Positions 1 through 10,622 of a stretch of DNA of 64,000 bases are shown in pieces. The notes under the pieces were generated by a model. It was not told the DNA's origin. It did not search any database and saw only the letters and a list, made by a program, of their open reading frames with translations. Source of the stretch: Calliopsis andreniformis (lineage: Eukaryota > Arthropoda > Insecta > Hymenoptera > Andrenidae). Position numbers and translations under genes: made by a program. Position 1 is the stretch's first letter. Every line of letters begins with the position of its first letter. The DNA lies in assembly GCF_051401765.1 (NCBI RefSeq), contig NW_027480423.1, positions 2,728,001 to 2,792,000 on the forward strand. The letters are read 5' to 3'.

Positions 1-364
1 TTCCGGGCAACCTAGGCATCACCCTAGGGCGTTGCTCCGACAGATTGAATAGTTAGGGCCTTAGAAGTCAATGCCCGAAGCATAAAATACAAAATAAATA
101 CAACAGTTTTTCCATCATATAACACGAATAATTGCAACCAGTATGAAAGTTATGGGCATTTCTACTTTCCGGGCAACCTAGGCTTCACCCTACGGCGTTG
201 CTCCAACAGATTGTATAGTTAGGGCCTTAGAAGTCAAGGCCCGAAGCATAAAATGCAATAAAAATACAACAGTTTTTCCATCGTATAAAACGAATAATAG
301 TAACCAGTGTGAAAGTTATGGTCATTTCTACATTCCGAGCAACCTAGGCTTCACCCTAGGCCGT

Positions 365-1387
365 TGTTCCACCAGATCGAATAGTTCGGGCCTAAGAAGT
401 GAACGCCAGAAGAATAAAATACAATATAAATATAACAGTTTTTCCATCGTATAAAACGAATAATACCAACCTGTGTGAAAGTTGTGGTCATTGCTACGTT
501 CCGGGCAACCTAGGTTTCACTCTAGGGCGTGCTCCACCAGATCAGACAGTTAGGGCCTTAGAAGTCAACGCCCGAAGCATAAAATTCAAAATAAATAGAA
601 CAGTTTTTCCATTGTATAAAACGAATAATTGCAACCAGTTTGAAAGTGATGGTCATTTCTACGTACCGGGCAACCTAGGCTTCACTCTAGGGCGTTGCTC
701 CACCAGATCAAACAGTTAGGGCCTTAGAAGTCAACGCCCGAAGCATAAAATACAAAATAAATAGAACAGATTTTCCATTGTATAAAACGAATAATTGCTA
801 CCAGTGTAAAAGTTATGGTCATTTCAACGTTCCGGGCAACCTAGGCTTCACCCTAGGGCGTTGTTCCACCAGATCGAATAGTTCGGGCCTAAGAAGTGAA
901 CGCCAGAAGAATAAAATACAATATAAATATAACAGTTTTTCCATCGTATAAAACGAATAATACCAACCTGTGTGAAAGTTGTGGTCATTGCTACGTTCCG
1001 GGCAACCTAGGTTTCACTCTAGGGCGTGCTCCACCAGATCAGACAGTTAGGGCCTTAGAAGTCAACGCCCGAAGCATAAAATGCAAAATAAATAGAACAG
1101 TTTTTCCATTGTATAAAACGAATAATTGCAGCCAGTTTGAAAGTGATGGTCATTTCTACGTACCGGGCAACCTAGGCTTCACTCTAGGGCGTTGCTCCAC
1201 CAGATCAAACAGTTAGGGCCTTAGAAGTCAACGCCCGAAGCATAAAATACAAAATAAATAGAACAGATTTTCCATTGTATAAAACGAATAATTGCTACCA
1301 GTGTAAAAGTTATGGTCATTTCAACGTTCCGGGCAACCTAGGCTTCACCCTAGGGCGTTGTTCCACCAGATCGAATAGTTCGAGCCT
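365..1387 (+). repeat. Tandem 3-mer duplication, 497-bp offset
   Basis: 365-861 is repeated at 862-1,358 and slightly beyond. Both copies share the same 1-bp deletion in GGGCGTGCTCC, which makes the unit 497 instead of 498 bp. I saw very few differences, such as AAAATTCAAA versus AAAATGCAAA and TGCAACC versus TGCAGCC. A third, more diverged partial copy continues from about 1,359 with AAGTGATCGCCAG. Confidence 0.85.
664..829 (+). repeat. Monomer subtype with AAATAGAAC / CATTGTAT / TGCTACCAGTGTAAAAG
   Basis: This variant set travels together in many copies: CAGATCAAACAG in the GC half, then ACAAAATAAATAGAACAG, CCATTGTATAAAACG, and TGCTACCAGTGTAAAAG. Further examples lie near 1,161-1,330, 6,830-6,970, 11,030-11,115 and 25,140-25,220. 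Relative to the commoner CATCGTAT form, the TG in CATTGTAT fits a CpG-to-TpG change. Confidence 0.75.
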
Positions 1388-1436
1388 AAGAAGTGATCGC
1401 CAGAAGAATAAAATACAATATAAATACAACAGTTCT

Positions 1437-2597
1437 TCCATCATATAAAACGAATAATTGCAACCAGTATGAAAGTTATGGTCATTTCTACATTCCGGGC
1501 AACCTAGGCTTCACCCTAGGGCGTTGTTCCACCAGATCGAATAGTTCGGGCCTAAGAAGTGATCGCCAGAAGAATAAAATACAATATAAATGCAACAGTT
1601 TTTCCATCGTATAAAACGAGTAATTGCAACCAGTGTGAAAGTAATGGTCATTTCTACGTTCCGAGCACCCTAGGCTTCACGCTAGGGCGCTGCTGCACCA
1701 GATCGAATAGTTAGGGCCTTAGAAGTCAATGCCCGAAGCATAAAATACAATATAAATACAACAGTTTTTCCATCATATAAAACGAATAATTGCAACCAGT
1801 ATGAAAGTTATGGTCATTTCTACTTTCCGGGCAACCTAGGCATCACCCTAGGGCGTTGCTCCGACAGATTGAATAGTTAGGGCCTTAGAAGTCAATGCCC
1901 GAAGCATAAAATACAAAATAAATAGAACAGTTTTTCCATCGTATAAAACGAATAATTGCTGCCAGTGTGAAAGTTATGGTCATTTCTACTTTCCGGGCAA
2001 CCTAGGCTGCACCCTAGGGCGTTGCTCCACCAGATCAAACAGTTAGGGCATTAGAAGCCAACGCCCGAAGCATTAAATACAAAATAAATAGAACAGTTTT
2101 TCCATTGTATAAAACGAATAATTGCTACCAGTGTAAAAGTTATGGTAATTTCTACGTTCCGGGCAACCTAGGTTTCACCCTAGGCCGTTGTTCGACCAGA
2201 TCGAATAGTGAGGGCCTAAAAAGTGAACGCCAGAAGCATAAAATACAATATAAATACAACAGTTTTTCCATCATATAACACGAATAATTGCAACCAGTAT
2301 GAAAGTTATGGGCATTTCTACTTTCCGGGCAACCTAGGCTTCACCCTACGGCGTTGCTCCAACAGATTGTATAGGTAGGGCCTTAGAAGTCAAGGCCCGA
2401 AGCATAAAATGCAATAAAAATACAACAGTTTTTCCATCGTATAACAGGATTAATTGCAACCAGTTTGAAAGTGATGGTCATTTCTACGTTCCGGGCAACC
2501 TAGGCTTCGCTCTAGGGCGTTACTCCACCAGATCGAGTAGTTAGGGCCTAAGAAGTGAACGCCAGAAGCATAAAATACAATATAAATACAACAGTTT
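1437..2597 (+). repeat. Left copy of a duplication at 34-monomer offset (partner 7,080-8,241)
   Basis: Shared private variants include AAGTGATCGCCAGAAG (1,558 and 7,201), TTCCGAGCACCCTAGG with GCTGCTGCACC, and GTTATGGGCATTTC (2,304 and 7,948). The offset is 5,643-5,644 bp. Similarity begins and ends near the CCATC/GTATAAAACG segment. Confidence 0.8.
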
Positions 2598-2820
2598 TTC
2601 CATCGTATAAAACGAATAATAGCAACCAGTGTGAAAGTTATGGTCATTTCTACATTCCGAGCAACCTAGGCTTCACCCTAGGCCGTTGTTCCACCAGATC
2701 GAATAGTGAGGGCCTAAGAAGTGAACGCCAGAAGCATAAAATACAATATAAATACAACAGTTTTTCCATCACATAAAACGAATAATTGCAACCAGAATGA
2801 AAGTTATGGTCATTTCTACT

Positions 2821-2986
2821 TTCCGGGCAACCTAGGCTTCACCCTAGGGCGTTGCTCCAACAGATTGAATAGTTAGGGCCTTAGAAGTCAAGGCCCGAAG
2901 CATAAAATGCAATAAAAATACAACAGTTTTTCCATCGTATAACAGGATTAATTGCAACCACTTTGAAAGTGATGGTCATTTCTACG
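2821..2986 (+). repeat. Representative complete monomer, bipartite GC/AT unit
   Basis: A 166-bp unit starting at TTCCGGGCAACC. Unit positions 1-80 hold two CCTAGG (AvrII-type) palindromes whose starts are 12 bp apart, then GGGCGTTG, the CAGAT segment and the GGGCCTTAG and CCCGAAG segments. The same 80 bp in the consensus are about 56% G+C. Positions 81-166 hold the A/T-rich run, CAGTTTTTCC, the TATAA segment, the CCA...GAAAG segment and GGTCATTTCTACG, and are about 29% G+C in the consensus. This copy belongs to the subtype with CCAACAGATTG and TGCAATAAAAATAC. The sharp change in composition along the unit could help phase one nucleosome per monomer, which is inference. Confidence 0.9.
2825..2857 (+). 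other. Hairpin-capable inverted repeat in the GC-rich half (representative copy)
   Basis: Unit positions 5-37. The left arm GCAACCTAGG (7-16) can pair with the right arm CCTAGG plus TTGC, with a 3-nt bulge (GCG) between them and a 6-nt loop CTTCAC. That gives 10 Watson-Crick pairs, extendable by one G-T wobble (6/36) and one G-C pair (5/37). Most monomers keep both arms. The common changes C23T and C35T turn G-C pairs into G-T, and G29C falls in the bulge. Formation as a cruciform in DNA or a hairpin in a transcript is inference; the complementarity is seen directly. Confidence 0.6.
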
Positions 2987-3599
2987 TTCCGGGCAACCTA
3001 CGCTTCGCTCTAGGGCGTTGCTCCACCAGATCGAATAGTTAGGGCGTTAGAAGTCAACGCCCGGAGCATAAAATACAGAATAAATAGAACAGTTTTTCCA
3101 TCGTATAAAACGAATAATTGCTACCAGTGTGAAAGTTATGGTCATTTCTACTTTCCGGGAAACCTAGGCTTCACCCTAGGGCGTTGCTCCACCAGATCAA
3201 ACAGTTAGGGCATTAGAAGCCAACGCCCGAAGCATTAAATACAAAATAAATACAACAGTTTTCCCATTGTATAAAACGGATAATTGTTACCAGTGTAAAA
3301 CTTATGGTCATTTCTACTTTCCGGACAACCTAGGCTTCACCCTAGGGCGTTGCTCCAACAGATTGAATAGTTAGGGCCTTAGAAGTCAACGCCCGAAGCA
3401 TAAAATGCAATAAAAATACAACAGTTTTTCCATCGTATAACAGGATTAATTGCAACCAGTTTGAAAGTGATGGTCATTTCTACGTTCCGGGCAACCTAGG
3501 CTTCGCTCTAGGGCGTTGCCCCACCAGATCGAATAGTTAGGGCCTAAGAAGTGAACGCCAGAAGCATAAAATACAATATAAATACACCAGTTTTTCCAT

Positions 3600-4478
3600 C
3601 GTATAAAACGAATAATAGCAACCAGTGTGAAAGTTATGGTCATTTCTACTTTCCGGGCAACCTAGGCTTCACCCTAGGGCGTTGCTCCGACAGATTGAAT
3701 AGTTAGGGCCTAAGAAGTCAATGCCCGAATCATAAAATGCAATAAAAATACAACAGTTTTTCCATCATATAACAGGAATAATTGCAACCAGTTTGAAAGT
3801 GATGGTCATTTCTACGTACCGGGCAACCTAGGCTTCACTCGAGGGCGTTGCTCGACCAGATCGAATTGTTAGGGCCTTAGAAGTCAACGCCCGAAGCATA
3901 AAATACAATATAAATACACCAGTTTTTCCATCGTATAAAACGAATAATTGCTGCCAGTGTGAAAGTTATGGTCATTTCTTCTTTCCGGGCAACCTAGGCT
4001 TCACCCTAGGGCGTTGCTCCACAAGATAAAACAGTTAGGGCATTAGAAGCCATTGCCCGAAGCATTAAATACAAAACAAATAGAACAGTTTTTCCATTGT
4101 ATAAAACGAATAATTGCTACCAGTGTAAAACTTATGGTCATTTCTACGTTCTGGGCAACCTAGGCTTCACCCTACGCCGTTGTTCCACCAGATCGAATAG
4201 TTAGGGCCTACGAAGTGAACGCCAGAAGCATAAAATACAATATAAATACAACAGTTTTTCCATCATATAAAACGAATAATCGCAACCAGTATGAAAGTTA
4301 TGGTCATTTCTACGTTCCGGGCAACCTAGGCTTCACTCTAGGGCGTTGCTCCACCAGATCGAATAGTTAGGGCCTAAGAAGTGAACGACAGAAGCATAAA
4401 ATACAATATAAATACAACAGTTTTTCCATCGTATAAAACGAATAATAGCAACCAGTGTGAAAGTTATGGTCATTTCTA
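3600..4478 (+). repeat. Continuation of the left copy (partner 8,248-9,126, 4,648-bp offset)
   Basis: Shared private features include CACTCGAGGGCGTTGCTCG, CATTTCTTCTTTCCGGG, CCACAAGAT and GAAGCCATTGCCCG, and CCTACGCCGTTGTTCC. A short stretch near 3,900-3,925 differs from the partner as a cluster (ACAATATAAATACACC versus ACAGAATAAATAGAAC), which looks like a conversion patch. Confidence 0.75.
3651..3816 (+). repeat. Monomer subtype with CAGATTGAATAG / TGCAATAAAAATAC / ATATAACAGG
   Basis: Linked variants are a CAGATTGAATAG segment (TTGA in place of TCGA), AATGCCCGAA (TG for CG), TGCAATAAAAATAC, CATCATATAACAGGAATAA and, in the next part of the unit, CCAGTTTGAAAGTGATGG. The same set recurs near 8,315-8,460, 15,620-15,750, 16,120-16,250, 22,930-23,060, 27,910-28,040 and 33,550-33,680, so this is a stable subfamily and not a single mutant. 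Confidence 0.75.
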
Positions 4479-6508
4479 CATTCAGAGCAACCTAGGCTTC
4501 ACTCTAGGGCGCTGCTCCACCAGATCGAATAGTTAGGTCCTTAGATGTCAACGCCAGAAGCATAAAATACGATATAAATACAACAGCTTTTCCATCGTAT
4601 AAAAGGAATAATTGCAAACAGTGTGAAAGTAATGGTCATTTCTACGATCCGGGCAACCGAGGCTTCACTCTACGGCGTTGTTCCACCAGATCGAATAGTT
4701 AGGGCCTAAGAAGTGAACGCCAGACGCATAAACTACAATATAAATATAACAGTTTTTCCATCGTATAAAAGGAATAATAGCAACCAGTGTGAAAGTTATG
4801 GTCATTTCTACGTTCCGGGCAACCTAGGCTTCACTCTAGGGCGTTGTTCCACCAGATCAGACAGTTAGGGCCTTAGAAGCCAACGCCCGAAGCATTAAAT
4901 ACAAAGTGAATAGAACAGTTTTTCCATCGTATAAAAAGAATAATTGCAACCAGTATGAAACTTATGGTCATATCTACTTTCCGAGCAACCTAGGCTTCAC
5001 CCTAGGGCGTTGCTCCACCAGATCGAATAGTTAGGGCCTTAGAAGTCAACGCCCGAAGCATAAAATACAGAATAAATAGAACAGTTTTTCCATCGTATAA
5101 AACGAATAATTGCTACCAGTGCGAAAGTTATGGTCATTTCTACTTTCCGGGCAACCTAGGCTTCACCCTAGGGCGTCGCTCCAACAGATTGAATAGTTAG
5201 GGCCTTAGAAGTCAATGCCCGAAGCATAAAATACAATCTAAATACAACAGTTTTTCCATCATATAAAACGAATAATTGCAACCAGTATGAAAGTTATGGT
5301 CATTTCTACTTTCCGGGCAACCTAGGCATCACCCTAGGGCGTTGCTCCACCAGATCGAATAGTTAGGTCCTTAGATGTCAACGCCAGAAGCATAAAATAC
5401 GATATAAATACAACAGCTTTTCCATCGTATAAAAGGAATAATTGCAAACAGTGTGAAAGTAATGGTCATTTCTACGATCCGGGCAACCGAGGCTTCACTC
5501 TACGGCGTTGTTCCACCAGATCGAATAGTTAGGGCCTAAGAAGTGAACGACAGAAGCATAAAATACAATATAAATACAACAGTTTTTCCATCGTATAAAA
5601 CGAATAATAGCAACCAGTGTGAAAGTTATGGTCATTTCTACATTCAGAGCAACCTAGGCTTCACTCTAGGGCGCTGCTCCACCAGATCGAATAGTTAGGT
5701 CCTTAGATGTCAACGCCAGAAGCATAAAATACGATATAAATACAACAGCTTTTCCATCGTATAAAAGGAATAATTGCAAACAGTGTGAAAGTAATGGTCA
5801 TTTCTACGATCCGGGCAACCGAGGCTTCACTCTACGGCGTTGTTCCACCAGATCGAATAGTTAGGGCCTAAGAAGTGAACGCCAGACGCATAAACTACAA
5901 TATAAATATAACAGTTTTTCCATCGTATAAAAGGAATAATAGCAACCAGTGTGAAAGTTATGGTCATTTCTACGTTCCGGGCAACCTAGGCTTCACTCTA
6001 GGGCGTTGTTCCACCAGATCAGACAGTTAGGGCCTTAGAAGCCAACGCCCGAAGCATTAAATACAAAGTGAATAGAACAGTTTTTCCATCGTATAAAAAG
6101 AATAATTGCAACCAGTATGAAACTTATGGTTATATCTACTTTCCGAGCAACCTAGGCTTCACCCTAGGGCGTTGCTCCACCAGATCGAATAGTTAGGGCC
6201 TTAGAAGTCAACGCCCGAAGCATAAAATACAGAATAAATAGAACAGTTTTTCCATCGTATAAAACGAATAATTGCTACCAGTGCGAAAGTTATGGTCATT
6301 TCTACTTTCCGGGCAACCTAGGCTTCACCCTAGGGCGTCGCTCCAACAGATTGAATAGTTAGGGCCTTAGAAGTCAATGCCCGAAGCATAAAATACAATC
6401 TAAATACAACAGTTTTTCCATCATATAAAACGAATAATTGCAACCAGTATGAAAGTTATGGTCATTTCTACTTTCCGGGCAACCTAGGCATCACCCTAGG
6501 GCGTTGCT
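4357..6508 (+). repeat. Tandem 7-mer duplication, 1,162-bp offset
   Basis: 4,357-5,346 matches 5,519-6,508 with an offset of exactly seven monomers. Shared private variants include CATTCAGAGC (4,479 and 5,641), GTATAAAAAGAATAATTG, TACAAAGTGAATAGAAC and GGGCGTCGCTCC. The joining stretch 5,347-5,518 matches 4,517-4,688 (830 bp, five monomers) and 5,679-5,850 (332 bp, two monomers), as expected for staggered unequal exchange. Confidence 0.85.
5005..5054 (+). other. Second inverted repeat GGGCGTTG-N34-CAACGCCC (representative copy)
   Basis: GGGCGTTG at unit positions 27-34 is the exact reverse complement of CAACGCCC at 69-76, with 34 bases between. It shares GTTG with the right arm of the shorter hairpin, so the two foldings exclude each other. 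The frequent variant CAACGCCA still leaves seven pairs. Variants reading GGCCGTTG or CAATGCCC weaken it. Confidence 0.55.
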
Positions 6509-9500
6509 CCGACAGATTGAATAGTTAGGGCCTTAGAAGTCAATGCCTGAAGCATAAAATGCAATAAAAATACAACAGTTTTTCCATCATATAACAGGAA
6601 TAATTGCAACCAGTTTGAAAGTGATGGTCATTTCTACCTACCGGGCAACGAAGGCTTCACTCGAGGGAGTTGCTCGAATAGATCGAATAGTTAGGGACTT
6701 AGAAGTCAACGCCCGAAGCATAAAATACAATATAAAAAGAACAGTTTTTCCATCGTATAAAACGAATAATTGCTGCCAGTGTGAAAGTTATGGTCATTTC
6801 TACTTTCTGGGCAACCTAGGCTTCACCCTAGGGCGTTGCTCCACCAGATCAAACAGTTAGGGCATTAGAAGCCAACGCCCGAAGCATTAAATACAAAATA
6901 AATAGAACAGTTTTTCCATTGTATAAAACGAATAATTGCTACCAGTGTAAAAGTTATGGTCATTTCTACGTTCCGGGCAACCTAGGTTTCACCCTAGGGC
7001 GTTGCTCCACCAGATCAAACAGTTAGGGCCTTAAAAGCCAACGCCCGAAGCATTAAATACAAAATAAATAGAACAGTTTTTCCATCATATAAAACGAATA
7101 ACTGCAACCAGTATGAAAGTTATGGTCATTTCTACATTCCGGGCAACCTAGGCTTCACCCTAGGGCGTTGTTCCACCAGATCGAATAGTTCGGGCCTAAG
7201 AAGTGATCGCCAGAAGAATAAAATACAATATAAATGCAACAGTTTTTCCATCGTATAAAACGAGTAATTGCAACCAGTGTGAAAGTAATGGTCATTTCTA
7301 CGTTCCGAGCACCCTAGGCTTCACGCTAGGGCGCTGCTGCACCAGATCGAATAGTTAGGGCCTTAGAAGTCAATGCCCGAAGCATAAAATACAATATAAA
7401 TACAACAGTTTTTCCATCATATAAAACGAATAATTGCAACCAGTATGAAAGTTATGGTCATTTCTACTTTCCGGGCAACCTAGGCATCACCCTAGGGCGT
7501 TGCTCCGACAGATTGAATAGTTAGGGCCTTAGAAGTCAATGCCCGAAGCATAAAATACAAATTAAATAGAACAGTTTTTCCATCGTATAAAACGAATAAT
7601 TGCTGCCAGTGTGAAAGTTATGGTCATTTCTACTTTCCGGGCAACGTAGGCTTCACCCTAGGGCGTTGCTCCACCAGATCAAACAGTTAGGGCATTAGAA
7701 GCCAACGCCCGAAGCATTAAATACAAAGTAAATAGAACAGTTTTTCCATTGTATAAAACGAATAATTGCTACCAGTGTAAAAGTTATGGTAATTTCTACG
7801 TTCCGGGCAACCTAGGTTTCACCCTAGGCCGTTGTTCGACCAGATCGAATAGTGAGGGCCTAAGAAGTGAACGCCAGAAGCATAAAATACAATATAAATA
7901 CAACAGTTTTTCCATCATATAACACGAATAATTGCAACCAGTATGAAAGTTATGGGCATTTCTACTTTCCGGGCAACCTAGGCTTCACCCTACGGCGTTG
8001 CTCCAACAGATTGTATAGTTAGGGCCTTAGAAGTCAAGGCCCGAAGCATAAAATGCAATAAAAATACAACAGTTTTTCCATCGTATAACAGGATTAATTG
8101 CAACCAGTTTGAAAGTGATGGTCATTTCTACGTTCCGGGCAACCTAGGCTTCACTCTAGGGCGTTACTCCACCAGATCGAGTAGTTAGGGCCTAAGAAGT
8201 GAACGCCAGAAGCATAAAATACAATATAAATACAACAGTTTTTCCATCATATAAAACGAATAATCGCAACCAGTGTGAAAGTTATGGTCATTTCTACTTT
8301 CCGGGCAACCTAGGCTTCACCCTAGGGCGTTGCTCCGACAGATTGAATAGTTAGGGCCTAAGAAGTCAATGCCCGAAGCATAAAATGCAATAAAAATACA
8401 CCAGTTTTTCCATCATATAACAGGAATAATTGCAACCAGTTTGAAAGTGATGGTCATTTCTACGTACCGGGCAACCTAGGCTTCACTCGAGGGCGTTGCT
8501 CGACCAGATCGAATTGTTAGGGCCTTAGAAGTCAACGCCCGAAGCATAAAATACAGAATAAATAGAACAGTTTTTCCATCGTATAAAACGAATAATTGCT
8601 GCCAGTGTGAAAGTTATGGTCATTTCTTCTTTCCGGGCAACCTAGGCTTCACCCTAGGGCGTTGCTCCACAAGATCAAACAGTTAGGGCATTAGAAGCCA
8701 TTGCCCGAAGCATTAAATACAAAACAAATAGAACAGTTTTTCCATTGTATAAAACGAATAATTGCTACCAGTGTAACAGTTATGGTCATTTCTACGTTCT
8801 GGGCAACCTAGGCTTCACCCTACGCCGTTGTTCCCCCAGATCGAATAGTTAGGGCCTACGAAGTGAACGCCAGAAGCATAAAATACAATATAAATACAAC
8901 AGTTTTTCCATCATATAAAACGAATAATCGCAACCAGTATGAAAGTTATGGTCATTTCTACGTTCCGGGCAACCTAGGCTTCACTCTAGGGTGTTGCTCC
9001 ACCAGATCGAATAGTTAGGGCCTAAGAAGTGAACGACAGAAGCATAAAATACAATATAAATACAACAGTTTTTCCATCGTATAAAACGAATAATAGCAAC
9101 CAGTGTGAAAGTTATGGTCATTTCTACGTTCCGGGCAACCTAGGCTTCACTCTAGGGCGTTGCTCCACCAGATCAAACAGTTAGGGCCTTAGAAGTCAAC
9201 GCCCGAAGCATAAAATACAAAATGAATACAACAGTTTTTCCATCATATAAAACGAATAATTGCAACCAGTATGAAGGTTAAGGTCATTTCTACTTTCCGT
9301 GCAACCTAGGCTTCACCCTAGGGCATTGCTCCAACAGATTGAATAGTTAGGGCCTTAGAAGTCAATGCCCGAAGCATAAAATGCAATAAAAATACAACAC
9401 TTTTTCCATCCTATAACAGGAATAATTGCAACCAATTTGAAAGTGACGGTCATTTCTACGTACCGGGCAACCTAGGCTTAACTCGAGGGCGTTGCTCCAC

Positions 9501-10290
9501 CAGATCGAATAGTTAGGGCCTTAGAAGTCAACGCCGGAAGCATAAAATACAAAATAAATAGAACAGTTTTTCCATTGTATAAAACGAATAATTGCTACCA
9601 GTGTAAAAGTTATGGTCAATTCTACGTTCCGGGCTACATAGGCTTCACCCTAGGGCGTTGTTCCACCAGATCGAATAGTTCGGGCCTAAGAAGTGAACGC
9701 CAGAAGAATAAAATACAATATAAATATAACAGTTTTTCCATCGTATAAAACGAATAATAGCAACCAGTGTGAAAGTTATGGTCATTTTTACGTTCCGGGC
9801 AATTTAGGTTTCACTCTAGGGCGTTGCTCCACCAGATAAGACAGTTAGGGCCTTAGAAGCCAACGCCCGAAGCATTAAATACGAAATAAATAGAACAGTT
9901 TTTCCATTGTATAAAACGAATAATTGCTACCAGTGTAAAAGTTATGGTCATTTCTACGTTCCGGGCAACCTAGGCTTCACCCTAGGCCGTTGTTCCACCA
10001 GATCGAATAGTTAGGGCCTAAGAAGTCAACGCCAGAAGCATAAAATACGATATAAATACAACAGCTTTTCCATCGTATAAAACGAATAATTGCAACCAGT
10101 TTGAAGGTGATGGTCATTTCTACGTACCGGGCTACCTAGGCTTCACTCTAGGGCGTTGCTCCACCAGATCGAATAGTTAGGGCCTTAGAAGTGTACGACA
10201 GAAGCATAAAATACAATATAAATACAACAGTTTTTCCATCGTATAAAACGAATAATAGCAACCAGTGTGAAAGTTATGGTCATTTCTACA

Positions 10291-10456
10291 TTCCGAGCAA
10301 CCTAGGCTTCACTCTAGGGCGCTGCTCCACCAGATCGAATAGCTAGGTCCTTAGATGTCAACGCCAGAAGCATAAAATACGATATAAATACAACAGCTTT
10401 TCCATCGTATAAAAGGAATAATTGCAAACAGTGTGAAAGTAATGGTCATTTCTACG
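10291..10456 (+). repeat. Monomer subtype with TAGATGTCAACGCCAG / ACGATATAAATAC / AAAAGG / AAACAG
   Basis: Characterised by TAGGTCCTTAGATGTCAACG, ACGATATAAATACAACAGC, CGTATAAAAGGAATAA and TGCAAACAGTGTGAAAG followed by TAATGG. It is usually followed directly by the GATCC-type monomer, and the pair forms a dimer-like module repeated across 4.5-50 kb. Confidence 0.75.
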
Positions 10457-10622
10457 ATCCGGGCAACCGAGGCTTCACTCTACGGCGTTGTTCCACCAGA
10501 TCGAATAGTTAGAGCCTAAGAAGTGAACGCCAGGCGCATAAAATACAATATAAATATAACAGTTTTTCCATCGTATAAAACGAATAATAGCAACCAGTGT
10601 CAAAGTGATGGTCATTTCTACG
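10457..10622 (+). repeat. GATCC-type monomer with CAACCGAGG and CTCTACGGCG
   Basis: The unit begins GATCCGGG instead of GTTCCGGG, which creates a GATC site. It carries T13G (CAACCGAGG) and G27C (CTCTACGGCG) in the hairpin region. The downstream half in this example reads GAACGCCAGGCGCATAAAA. Copies occur near 4,640, 5,479, 5,809, 11,287, 13,110, 16,608, 17,428, 19,088, 23,398, 24,558, 25,388, 29,039 and 30,199 among others. Some GATCC units keep CAACCTAGG (for example near 12,450 and 14,610), so T13G is not fixed in the subtype. Confidence 0.75.

Larger units (their letters stand above)
2598..3599 (+). repeat. Six-monomer block absent from the partner copy
   Basis: The right-hand partner jumps from sequence matching 2,597 to sequence matching 3,600, so the offset falls from 5,644 to 4,648 bp. 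The block resembles its neighbours at a 996-bp offset, exactly six monomers: 2,450-2,647 matches 3,446-3,643. It is either a tandem gain here or a loss near 8,245. Confidence 0.7.

Noticed and set aside
399..1216. Two 106-codon open frames with GTG starts
   Set aside because: They are the two copies of the 3-mer satellite duplication. The shared 1-bp deletion shifts the frame and keeps it open; the frame changes at every normal monomer because 166 is not a multiple of 3.
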